This document shows, piece after piece, positions 1 to 6,010 of a stretch of 6,010 bases of DNA (the stretch's first letter is position 1; every line of letters begins with the position of its first letter). The stretch spans positions 1 through 6,010 of the forward strand of contig CAJGDT010000103.1 of assembly GCA_904502265.1 (NCBI GenBank). Direction: 5' to 3'. The DNA is from an uncultured Barnesiella sp. GTDB lineage: Bacteria; Bacteroidota; Bacteroidia; Bacteroidales; Barnesiellaceae_A. The notes under the pieces are model-generated. The model was not told where the DNA came from. It saw only the letters and a list, made by a program, of their open reading frames with translations, and ran no database searches. The translations under genes were made by a program, and so were the position numbers.

Positions 1-1849
1 ATTGACTCATATCAATATCATTACCTAGTACAAAGTTGGCATTGACGTAGTTATGCATTTGAGCCAACTCACCGGGAGTTGTTATGACATAAGGATTGTC
101 TTGCGAGCCATCACCGCCACTTGTAAAGGTGTCGAAGGGTAGATTGAAGTATTGAAGTTCAAAGGCATCCTTCTCACCATTGTAGAATGACAACACCATC
201 TTGGGGTAGGCTGTGTGATAGTCAAATATATCGCCACTCGAGAACTCAATCTCATCACCCTCCTCAGGCTTGATGGTGCGCAGTACGTTGCCATTTTCAT
301 CAGCAAGGTAGAGTGTCTTATCGAGCACGTCACTACCATCGGTACGCTTGTTCATTGCCAAGTAGAAATATTCACGCTTGCTATCGGTATTGAACAAATA
401 GGGGTCGAGCACATAGGTAGCAATGTAGGGAGTGAAGCCTTCGGCATTCTTACCAATGTTAAACTTCACATAGTGGTCGACAGTGCAGTCACGATTGTAC
501 CAACCAATGCGAGCTATGGCATCACCATTTTCATCCACATCGGCTTGACTCAATCCTATTACATACTGATAAGTATCGTTAATAGGGTAGCGGTCAATGG
601 TTGTCGATATACGATATCCATCGACAATAGCAGGGAATGTGCTTGCAACCTCACACGAGGGGATGTTGACCATTTCCATAATTTGACCGGCATCGGTCAT
701 TTTCAAGAATGCCATTTGTTCTTCGAAACCCTCCAAATCGCTCATACCTATCCAATTGGATGTATTCTCTACAATGCTCTTTACATAATTGCCCTCTTGG
801 TCATACACCTTGATGTGATAAGTAAACTCGTCGCTCTGAGCAAAATACTCATAGTGTGTGATTATATAGTTGCGTTGCGCATCATTGGTAAACTCACCCA
901 AGCGTACATCTTTGTACGACAACATACCCAATGATGCAAAACCATAAGTAGCATCTACATCGGTGGCAGCAATAGAAACTCTTAATGAGTCAATTCTATC
1001 GTAGTTTTGGTCGTATGTCTTTACGATAAGGTAGTTGTCGGGAGCTTGAGTGGGAACAAATGTTTCGGGATCCATACCATCCATACAAGGCTTCTCAAAG
1101 TGTGCTACACTATAGTAGGGCTTTCCGTCAAGCTCATAATAGTTGAGTGCTGGACCATTGCTGTAGTAGAGCAAGTCCTGATCAATCACAAATTGATGCT
1201 CAACAGTAGGGGCATTTTCACCCTCAGCCGGACACATTACATCGATAATCATGTCACCATTTGTCTCATTTACCAACAACATGCGACGATAGTCGTTACC
1301 AGCTGTAAAGTATATCATTGAGCGAGAATCATACTCTTGAATCTTCTCACCATTGAGGTTATATACATATATCTTATTAATCTGTGTACCATTGTCTACA
1401 GCATGTACAAACACAGGAATCTCTGTAGTACTTGCATCGGTATCGAAAAACTGCGATGTCAGATAATACACAGGTGCAACATCATTTACACTCAATTCCT
1501 CGGGAATCTCAACATGAAGTGTGCACACCTCGTTGAAGTTGTTATTGTAGACAACAATTTCCGACGAAACGATAGACCAATTACGCTCAGTAAATGATTG
1601 CGTAAAATACCAAGTAGTAGCATCTTCATTTCCAAGTGTACCCCAAGTAAATGCACTTGTCTGAGCATCGGGAGTAGTATTTTCAACTTGCAAGGCTCTA
1701 CGTTGTGAGCTTTTCTGTTTAATGATATTCTCTATGATAGATTGGCTATCACCCTTAAGTTGCTCGAGTCTCTGAGGTTTCAATGCAAACATTGGCGTGC
1801 ATAGTAACAGCGACAATACGATAACAACTAAACTTCTTAACGCTTTCAT
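1..1849 (-). CDS. Secreted multi-module protein of unknown function with a GLUG-type lead-in (partial, C-terminus off the left edge)
   Basis: The reading frame is open from ATG at 1849-1847 to the left edge, giving 616 residues with no stop seen. The N-terminus is a classic Sec signal peptide: MKALR, then a hydrophobic run at about 7-16, then TPMFA with likely signal peptidase I cleavage after A22. C17 follows Leu-Leu-Leu, which is not a lipobox, so a lipoprotein is unlikely. The mature part is acidic, rich in Tyr, Asn and Asp, and looks all-beta. A short motif recurs three times: KIYVYNLNGEKIQEY (159-173), HIKVYDQEGNYVKSI (345-359) and TLYLADENGNVLRTI (512-526). Residues 578-587 read GGDGSQDNPY and lead into 'ELAQM..YVNANFVLGNDIDMS'. 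That pattern precedes GLUG or beta-helix regions in Bacteroidota surface proteins. I do not recognise the family of residues 23-577. A surface or adhesion role is inference. No Shine-Dalgarno or consensus promoter is visible upstream. Confidence 0.85.
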   Translation of the reverse strand, partial: MKALRSLVVIVLSLLLCTPMFALKPQRLEQLKGDSQSIIENIIKQKSSQRRALQVENTTPDAQTSAFTWGTLGNEDATTWYFTQSFTERNWSIVSSEIVVYNNNFNEVCTLHVEIPEELSVNDVAPVYYLTSQFFDTDASTTEIPVFVHAVDNGTQINKIYVYNLNGEKIQEYDSRSMIYFTAGNDYRRMLLVNETNGDMIIDVMCPAEGENAPTVEHQFVIDQDLLYYSNGPALNYYELDGKPYYSVAHFEKPCMDGMDPETFVPTQAPDNYLIVKTYDQNYDRIDSLRVSIAATDVDATYGFASLGMLSYKDVRLGEFTNDAQRNYIITHYEYFAQSDEFTYHIKVYDQEGNYVKSIVENTSNWIGMSDLEGFEEQMAFLKMTDAGQIMEMVNIPSCEVASTFPAIVDGYRISTTIDRYPINDTYQYVIGLSQADVDENGDAIARIGWYNRDCTVDHYVKFNIGKNAEGFTPYIATYVLDPYLFNTDSKREYFYLAMNKRTDGSDVLDKTLYLADENGNVLRTIKPEEGDEIEFSSGDIFDYHTAYPKMVLSFYNGEKDAFELQYFNLPFDTFTSGGDGSQDNPYVITTPGELAQMHNYVNANFVLGNDIDMSQ

Positions 1850-1887
1850 AAAAGTATATTTAATGATTTTCATAGCAATTAGAACAA

Positions 1888-1931
1888 ACAACCCACACAG
1901 ACACTGTTAAACATGTATCTATATGGGTTGT
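1888..1931 (-). terminator. Strong hairpin between prs and the secreted-protein gene, probable prs terminator
   Basis: Read on the minus strand, the 17-nt arm ACAACCCATATAGATAC (1931-1915) pairs end to end with GTGTCTGTGTGGGTTGT (1904-1888) across a 10-nt loop. There are 14 Watson-Crick pairs and three G·U pairs. The loop can close further (TGT with ACA) if one A is bulged. On the plus strand the three wobbles become A·C mismatches, so the structure suits RNA made in the direction of prs. It starts about 30 nt after the prs stop codon and is followed by TTGTTCT, a U-rich but imperfect tail. An intrinsic terminator is the simplest reading. A structured 5' leader for the downstream secreted-protein gene is the alternative. 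Confidence 0.6.
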
Positions 1932-1961
1932 CGATATAATTATTACACAATGTGAATCTTC

Positions 1962-2900
1962 TTACAGAAGATATTGCGAAGAGATAGACTTATTGCTATT
2001 TACTCGACGGATAGTGTCGGCAAACAAGTCGGCAATTGACAAGATGTGTACCTTAGAGCACTCCTTAGTGTAGGGAATACTATCTGTAAAAATCATCTCT
2101 GTAAGTTGCGAATCTTCAACACGTTGTGAAGCAGGATCGCTCATAACTGCGTGGCTGGCAATAGCACGTACAGACTTAGCGCCCCAACTCATCATCAAGT
2201 TGGCAGCTTTAGTAATAGTACCTGCAGTATCAACCATATCGTCAATAAGGATAATATCTTTACCCTCTACATCACCAATAACAGTCATCTCTGCAACCTC
2301 ATTAGGTTTATTGCGCTTCTTGTCACACAATACGAGGGGACAGTTCAAGTATTTGGCATAAGTGCTGGCACGTTTTGAACCACCTACGTCGGGAGTTGCA
2401 ATAGCCATGTTTTCGAGTTTCAATGACTCAATATAGGGGATGAATACTGATGAAGCATAGAGGTGATCCACGGGAACATCAAAGAAACCTTGAATTTGGT
2501 CGGCGTGAAGGTCCATTGTGATAAGACGGTCGATACCGGCTGCACTCAAAAGGTCAGCGATGAGCTTAGCACCGATTGATACACGGGGTTTATCTTTACG
2601 GTCTTGACGAGCCCAACCAAAGTAAGGGATTACTGCATTAATTGTCTTAGCAGAAGCACGTTTTGCAGCGTCTACCATAAGGAGAAGCTCCATCAAGTTG
2701 TCTGAGCTGGGGAATGTTGATTGCACAAGATATACCTCCAAGCCACGAATAGACTCTTCGAATGATACTGCGAACTCGCCGTCGGCAAAATGTTGAATTT
2801 TCATTTGACCCATTTCGCAACCGAGACTTGTACAAATTTTCTCGGCCAAATAGCGTGAGTTTGTACCAGAGAAAACCTTAAAAGGAGTTGTTTGTTCCAT
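1962..2900 (-). CDS. prs: Ribose-phosphate diphosphokinase (PRPP synthetase), class I
   Basis: This cytoplasmic enzyme makes 5-phosphoribosyl 1-diphosphate from ribose 5-phosphate and ATP, feeding purine, pyrimidine, NAD, histidine and tryptophan synthesis. The 312-residue length is normal for the family. The N-terminal half has the FADGE nucleotide-site segment (38-42), the WARQDRK loop (96-102) and the family signature DLHADQIQGFFDVPVD (130-145), which includes the catalytic-region His132 and the metal/ATP-binding stretch. The C-terminal half has the catalytic flexible loop around DKKRNKPNE (193-201) and the PRPP/ribose-phosphate loop DDMVDTAGT (220-228). All key motifs are intact. The ATG at 2900 gives the expected N-terminus just before the first beta strand (FKVFSG). 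A consensus promoter lies 36-70 bp upstream and a hairpin follows the stop, so it is probably transcribed on its own. Read-through from the amylase gene upstream cannot be excluded. Confidence 0.98.
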   Translation of the reverse strand: MEQTTPFKVFSGTNSRYLAEKICTSLGCEMGQMKIQHFADGEFAVSFEESIRGLEVYLVQSTFPSSDNLMELLLMVDAAKRASAKTINAVIPYFGWARQDRKDKPRVSIGAKLIADLLSAAGIDRLITMDLHADQIQGFFDVPVDHLYASSVFIPYIESLKLENMAIATPDVGGSKRASTYAKYLNCPLVLCDKKRNKPNEVAEMTVIGDVEGKDIILIDDMVDTAGTITKAANLMMSWGAKSVRAIASHAVMSDPASQRVEDSQLTEMIFTDSIPYTKECSKVHILSIADLFADTIRRVNSNKSISSQYLL

Positions 2901-2935
2901 AGATATTATATAATGTGGATGTTTGAAATTTTCTG

Positions 2936-2970
2936 CAAAGTTAAAACTATGTTTGTTTTAATCGCACAAA
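2936..2970 (-). promoter_or_regulatory. Bacteroidota-type promoter of prs
   Basis: On the minus strand TAACTTTG (2943-2936) matches the -7 consensus TAnnTTTG exactly and is followed by C, as is common. TTTG (2970-2967) supplies the -33 element. The spacer is 23 bp, slightly long for this promoter class. Transcription would start around 2929-2932 and leave a leader of about 30 nt before the prs ATG. Confidence 0.72.
2941..2961. repeat. 7-bp inverted repeat inside the prs promoter
   Basis: TTAAAAC (2941-2947) and GTTTTAA (2955-2961) are perfect inverted copies around a 7-bp centre, TATGTTT. The repeat fills part of the spacer and overlaps three bases of the -7 element, a position where a bound dimeric regulator would block RNA polymerase. 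It is AT-rich and short, so chance is a serious alternative. A weak hairpin ending the upstream amylase transcript is another reading. Confidence 0.35.
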
Positions 2971-2990
2971 TTACATGACTTTTTTCAACC

Positions 2991-4697
2991 TTATTTAATG
3001 TTTTTTTTCGAAACATTGATTTTCCATATTACCGCACCTTTGGCCTCGACTGAAGTCCTGAATGGAATGGCTCTATGCAAATGTTTCTTATCAGTCATAC
3101 CACTCAGCAACTCAGTCGCTTCGTATGTGGCTGAGTCTATCTCCATCATATCTAGGGCCAATTGTGGTATATTGATAGCTATGTCGCAACTATGCATTGC
3201 AAAGTTGACTACCACAAGCAGAATCTCATCTTTGGTATATCTCAAATAAGCATAATTTGAATGTGGGTCAAACTCGGCATTTTCAAAATTGACATACATT
3301 AAATCAAAGAATTGACCTTGTGCAATAGCTTGCTCGCTGTTACATAACGTTAGTACTTTCTTATACATCTCACGCAATGAACACTGTTCGGGAGTGAGTT
3401 TTTCTGTATTACATTTACCCTCGTTATACCATGCACGCACCGATGGCACACTCCAATAGTCGAATATCGTTGTGCGGCCATCACGACCACTGAAGCCTTC
3501 GGCATCAAGTGCACGTTCTCCAAGTTCCTGGCCGAAGTATATCATCATAGGAGCACGACTCATTGTTGCCGATACAACAAGCGAGGGTAGTACACGCGAT
3601 GCTTCGCCCGCATACTGCAATGATGCAAAACGTTGCTCGTCATGATTTTCAAGAAAATTCAGCATGTTATCAGATATACCATCCAACGACTGCCAACAGT
3701 ATGAGAGTTGTGCTGCCGATACGTCATGACACTCTATCTCTCGCAACTTGTCATATAAACCCACTTTGTCGTAGAGATAGTCAAATTGACCATATTCGAT
3801 GTATGGACGATACAATGCCGGTTCATATATCTCGGCGATAAATATAATATGGGGGTAGTCGCGTTTAATTTGAGAAATAGCCCAGTGCCAAAATGCTACA
3901 GGAACCATGTGCACCATGTCACAACGGAAACCATCAATCCCTTTACTACACCAAAACAGCAATATATCGCGCATCTTATACCATGTATTGGGGATGGGGT
4001 AGAAGTGTTCCTTGCGCCAATCAAGGTAATCAACGCCATAGTTCAACTTAACAGTCTCATACCAATCATGATTTTCGGGATATGCATCAAAACGGTCATT
4101 TCCGGTAGCACGTGCAGGAAACTCATTATACTCATTGTCAGTATTTTGACCTATAAAAAATCGAGGAGAGAAACGTTGACGTGGTATATAATAAAAGTTA
4201 TTATTCGGGTCAAACTGCTTCTCCTTGTCGTCGCATGCTCCCAATTGCTCAACACCTTCGGGCATGGCATCGGAGTGATACTCTCGGGCTACGTGGTTGG
4301 GTACAAAATCCATAATAACCTTCAAGCCTGCATCATGTGTGCGAACAACAAGATTTTCAAACTCTTGCATACGATTAGGTACATCCTCGGCCAAATCAGG
4401 AGCTATATCATAATAGTCGCAAATGGCATATGGCGAACCGGCTTTACCTTTGACGATGTATGGGTTATTAGGTTCTATACCATACTCGACATATTGAGTT
4501 TGTGTAGCATGCTCTACAACACCTGTATACCATATATGTGTAGCTCCTAACGATTTGATTTCGCCAAGAACATTAGGCGTAAAGTGATTGAGTTTTCCCA
4601 CACCATTCTGCTCGATAGAACCGAATGGGATACAGTGCTCGCAAGTATTAGAGAACAATCGCGGAAGAACCTGGTATATAACTATTTTTTCTTTCAT
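2991..4697 (-). CDS. Cytoplasmic GH13 alpha-amylase-family glycoside hydrolase
   Basis: This is a retaining alpha-glucan-active enzyme of 568 residues. The (beta/alpha)8 barrel begins at once (KIVIYQVLPRLF, 4-15) with no signal peptide, so it should act in the cytoplasm on imported maltooligosaccharides or stored glycogen-type glucan. All four classical GH13 regions are intact: DFVPNH (130-135); GFRCDMVH (256-263) with Arg258 and nucleophile Asp260; FIAEIYEP (286-293) with acid/base Glu289; and FLENHDEQR (348-356) with Asp353. GQELG (389-393) fits the later conserved region. A beta-rich C-terminal domain follows from about residue 480. A long insertion between regions I and II (about 140-250) acts as an extended B domain. 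Its ATG lies 4 bp after the patatin stop codon, so the two are almost certainly cotranscribed. Exact specificity (alpha-amylase, neopullulanase-like or glucosidase) cannot be read from the sequence, so no gene symbol is given. Confidence 0.93.
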   Translation of the reverse strand: MKEKIVIYQVLPRLFSNTCEHCIPFGSIEQNGVGKLNHFTPNVLGEIKSLGATHIWYTGVVEHATQTQYVEYGIEPNNPYIVKGKAGSPYAICDYYDIAPDLAEDVPNRMQEFENLVVRTHDAGLKVIMDFVPNHVAREYHSDAMPEGVEQLGACDDKEKQFDPNNNFYYIPRQRFSPRFFIGQNTDNEYNEFPARATGNDRFDAYPENHDWYETVKLNYGVDYLDWRKEHFYPIPNTWYKMRDILLFWCSKGIDGFRCDMVHMVPVAFWHWAISQIKRDYPHIIFIAEIYEPALYRPYIEYGQFDYLYDKVGLYDKLREIECHDVSAAQLSYCWQSLDGISDNMLNFLENHDEQRFASLQYAGEASRVLPSLVVSATMSRAPMMIYFGQELGERALDAEGFSGRDGRTTIFDYWSVPSVRAWYNEGKCNTEKLTPEQCSLREMYKKVLTLCNSEQAIAQGQFFDLMYVNFENAEFDPHSNYAYLRYTKDEILLVVVNFAMHSCDIAINIPQLALDMMEIDSATYEATELLSGMTDKKHLHRAIPFRTSVEAKGAVIWKINVSKKNIK

Positions 4698-4701
4698 ATT
4701 A

Positions 4702-5520
4702 TTATAACATGCTTAACTTTTTCTTTTTCTCATCAGGAAGGCTTCTCAGCACCTCTATCGCTGTTTGATATCCTAGAGACTCTATCTTTTCCTGCTCATT
4801 TAAATCAAACACATTGTAATTGCTGACATCTTCACATTCTATCAAAATATCACACTTAGCCATATCAGGAAAGACATTGCCCGATGACAAAAAATTGTAG
4901 GCCCGATGAGTAATAGACAAGAGATTGTGTTCATATTGATCGTTGTCCATTGGCGATACATTTACACCTATCAACACATCGCATAACTCACGAATAGGAG
5001 TAGCCGGCAGGTTACACATAACACCGCCATCGACATAGTGTATGCCATCTATCTCAAGAGGAGGAAATACAATGGGAATAGAGCATGATGCTGCAATGCG
5101 TATAGCCAAATCACCCTTGTTAAAAGCTACACTCTTACCATTATCGAAGTCTGTTGCTACTATATAAGTAGGTGTTTTCAACTCCTCAATGCGCTTTGAA
5201 TGCAATCTTTTATCAATAAAGTGCACAAACTTGTCGAGTTTAAGCAAACTTTCGCGAGGCATTGTTACATCGACAAGTTCCTTTACATTTACTTCACTAA
5301 ACAATCGTATGATGTGTTGAGGTGCATATCCGTCGGCATATAACGCAGCAATTATCGAGCCGGCACTAGTTCCGGCAATAACATCGGGCTTTATACCATA
5401 CTCTTCAAGTGCACGCAATACACCCACATGTGCAAATCCACGTGCGCCACCACCACCTAACGCCAATCCTATACGATAGGGACGTTGTGTTTCCTGCTTT
5501 TTCTTTCCAAACCAAAACAT
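4702..5520 (-). CDS. Patatin-like phospholipase family protein (RssA/NTE type)
   Basis: This is a serine lipid acyl-hydrolase of the patatin family. From the ATG at 5520 it has 272 residues. The oxyanion-hole loop GGGGARG is at 22-28, the nucleophile elbow GTSAG at 50-54 (Ser52), and the second dyad member in YVDGG at 162-166 (Asp164). Both catalytic residues are present. No signal peptide or BamA-like outer-membrane domain is seen, so it is a small intracellular or membrane-associated form. The C-terminus is lysine-rich (about 263-269). The frame extends 26 codons upstream to an ATG at 5598. I prefer 5520 because the start MFWFGKKK leads directly into the domain, the extension (with SCRWYKNKLSSH) looks non-conserved, and a promoter match lies inside the extension. 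It is the first gene of an operon with the GH13 enzyme. Its natural substrate is unknown. Confidence 0.9.
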   Translation of the reverse strand: MFWFGKKKQETQRPYRIGLALGGGGARGFAHVGVLRALEEYGIKPDVIAGTSAGSIIAALYADGYAPQHIIRLFSEVNVKELVDVTMPRESLLKLDKFVHFIDKRLHSKRIEELKTPTYIVATDFDNGKSVAFNKGDLAIRIAASCSIPIVFPPLEIDGIHYVDGGVMCNLPATPIRELCDVLIGVNVSPMDNDQYEHNLLSITHRAYNFLSSGNVFPDMAKCDILIECEDVSNYNVFDLNEQEKIESLGYQTAIEVLRSLPDEKKKKLSML

Positions 5521-5541
5521 AGCGATACTTTGATTATCGTG

Positions 5542-5572
5542 CGAAGATAGTTTATTTTTGTACCATCTGCAA
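5542..5572 (-). promoter_or_regulatory. Bacteroidota-type promoter of the patatin-amylase operon
   Basis: On the minus strand TTG (5572-5570) is followed by exactly 20 bp and then TATCTTCG (5549-5542), one mismatch from TAnnTTTG and followed by C. Transcription would start near 5535, about 15 nt upstream of the ATG at 5520 and downstream of the alternative ATG at 5598. The site therefore also helps decide the start codon. Confidence 0.6.
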
Positions 5573-5616
5573 GATTTTAGAAAAATACTATTTGTCATAT
5601 TTCACAATACCAACAC

Positions 5617-5647
5617 TTGCATATTCGCACAAAAACATTTAAATTTG
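5617..5647 (+). promoter_or_regulatory. Bacteroidota-type promoter of the BspA-type LRR gene
   Basis: TTG (5617-5619) is followed by exactly 20 bp and then TAAATTTG (5640-5647), a perfect TAnnTTTG -7 element. Transcription would begin around 5653-5655 and give a leader of about 32 nt. No Shine-Dalgarno sequence precedes the ATG at 5687; the leader is AU-rich, as is usual in this phylum. Confidence 0.7.
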
Positions 5648-5686
5648 GATGTCAGAAAAACCTTAATTTCTTAATCTTTTTATACC

Positions 5687-6010
5687 ATGGTAAATTCCGT
5701 TCTAAAATACAGTTCTACTGCTATTATCAATATTCAAGACGGCAGTTTTGATGCGCCCATTTTGTCACACACCTACATCGATGGCAATGGTATAGTAGAG
5801 TTTGATGGTAATCCTACTCGTGTTGGAGAGAGGGCATTTTTTGACAACTTAGACCTCACATCTATCACTTTACCCGACTCAGTGTTGGAGATAGGAACAA
5901 ATGCCTTTGGCCGATGCAAGAATCTACTGAAAGTAGTTGTAGGAAATCAACTGCAAACGATAGGCCAGTCGGCATTTGGTCAATGTACCAGTTTAACCGA
6001 TTTATCACTA
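5687..6010 (+). CDS. BspA-type leucine-rich repeat (LRR_5) protein, N-terminal part; runs off the right edge
   Basis: The visible 108 residues open with a short region (1-44) containing ILSHTYIDGNGIVEFDGN, a lead-in often seen before BspA-type repeats in Bacteroidota. LRR_5 repeats of 23 residues follow: RVGERAFFDNLDLTSITLPD... (45-67), EIGTNAFGRCKNLLKVVVG... (68-90) and TIGQSAFGQCTSLTDLSL (91-108, cut by the edge). The AF...C..L..(I/V) spacing is the hallmark of the family, whose members mediate binding to host or other bacterial proteins in studied cases. The ATG is the first in frame after a stop at 5672-5674, so the start is firm. The N-terminus is polar and lacks a signal peptide. It has its own promoter and is divergent from the patatin operon. 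The function of this member is unknown. Confidence 0.88.
   Translation, partial: MVNSVLKYSSTAIINIQDGSFDAPILSHTYIDGNGIVEFDGNPTRVGERAFFDNLDLTSITLPDSVLEIGTNAFGRCKNLLKVVVGNQLQTIGQSAFGQCTSLTDLSL
5819..6010 (+). repeat. Tandem 23-codon LRR_5 repeats
   Basis: Two full 69-bp units (5819-5887 and 5888-5956) and a partial third (5957-6010) encode the pattern (I/V)GxxAFxxCxxLxxxxLxxxLx. They agree at the protein level but have diverged at the DNA level, so they are old coding repeats and not a recent tandem duplication. The array evidently continues past the window. Confidence 0.8.

Noticed and set aside
215..934. A 239-codon open frame on the plus strand
   Set aside because: It lies entirely antisense to the secreted-protein gene, whose signal peptide, repeats and GGDGS region are coherent. 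The plus-strand translation is a hydrophobic, Ile/Val/His-rich string with no domain and is a codon-use shadow.
1850..1857. TACTTTTA as a -7 box with TTG 19 bp upstream
   Set aside because: It lies directly against the start codon, so transcription would begin inside the coding sequence and remove the signal peptide. It also lacks the final G of the consensus.
2647..2835. A 62-codon minus-strand frame within prs
   Set aside because: It is an alternate frame of prs on the same strand. The prs frame holds every family motif.
3786..4550. A 254-codon open frame on the plus strand
   Set aside because: It is antisense to the GH13 gene, which carries all catalytic motifs. The translation shows no recognisable family.
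4584..4826. An 80-codon plus-strand open frame spanning the patatin-amylase junction
   Set aside because: It crosses the ends of two well-supported minus-strand genes, has no promoter, and gives a low-complexity hydrophobic peptide.
5599..5640. A second minus-strand promoter (TTTG-N20-TATTGTGA) for the longer patatin start
   Set aside because: The -7 candidate has three mismatches in its core and sits a few bases from the 5598 ATG, leaving no room for a normal start site.

Overview
The window looks like chromosomal DNA from a member of the Bacteroidales, probably a gut-type organism such as a Bacteroides, Prevotella or Muribaculaceae relative. Three things point there. Three promoters match the Bacteroidota pattern (TTG or TTTG at about -33, TAnnTTTG at about -7). 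No gene has a Shine-Dalgarno sequence. The gene content includes a BspA-type leucine-rich repeat protein and a secreted protein that reaches a 'GGDGSxxNPY' lead-in typical of GLUG-type surface proteins. The sequence cannot fix the genus.

Layout from left to right: four genes lie on the minus strand and one on the plus strand. Positions 1-1849 hold the N-terminal 616 residues of a large secreted protein that runs off the left edge. A strong hairpin at 1888-1931 separates it from prs (1962-2900), which encodes ribose-phosphate diphosphokinase and has its own consensus promoter. Upstream of prs lies a two-gene operon: a patatin-like serine hydrolase (4702-5520), followed 4 bp later by a cytoplasmic GH13 alpha-amylase-family enzyme (2991-4697). 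From 5687 to the right edge a divergently transcribed BspA-type LRR protein begins. The short region between it and the patatin gene carries back-to-back promoters, each with a 20-bp spacer.

How the genes relate: PRPP synthesis, intracellular alpha-glucan hydrolysis and a patatin-type lipid hydrolase are housekeeping or general metabolic functions. The two edge genes are the fast-evolving, surface or interaction type common in this phylum. I see no tRNA or rRNA gene, CRISPR array, insertion sequence, phage gene or origin. No gene-free stretch exceeds 300 bp. I found no convincing undescribed system. The most unusual items are the three-module secreted protein, the strand-specific hairpin after prs, and the LRR protein that starts without a signal peptide.
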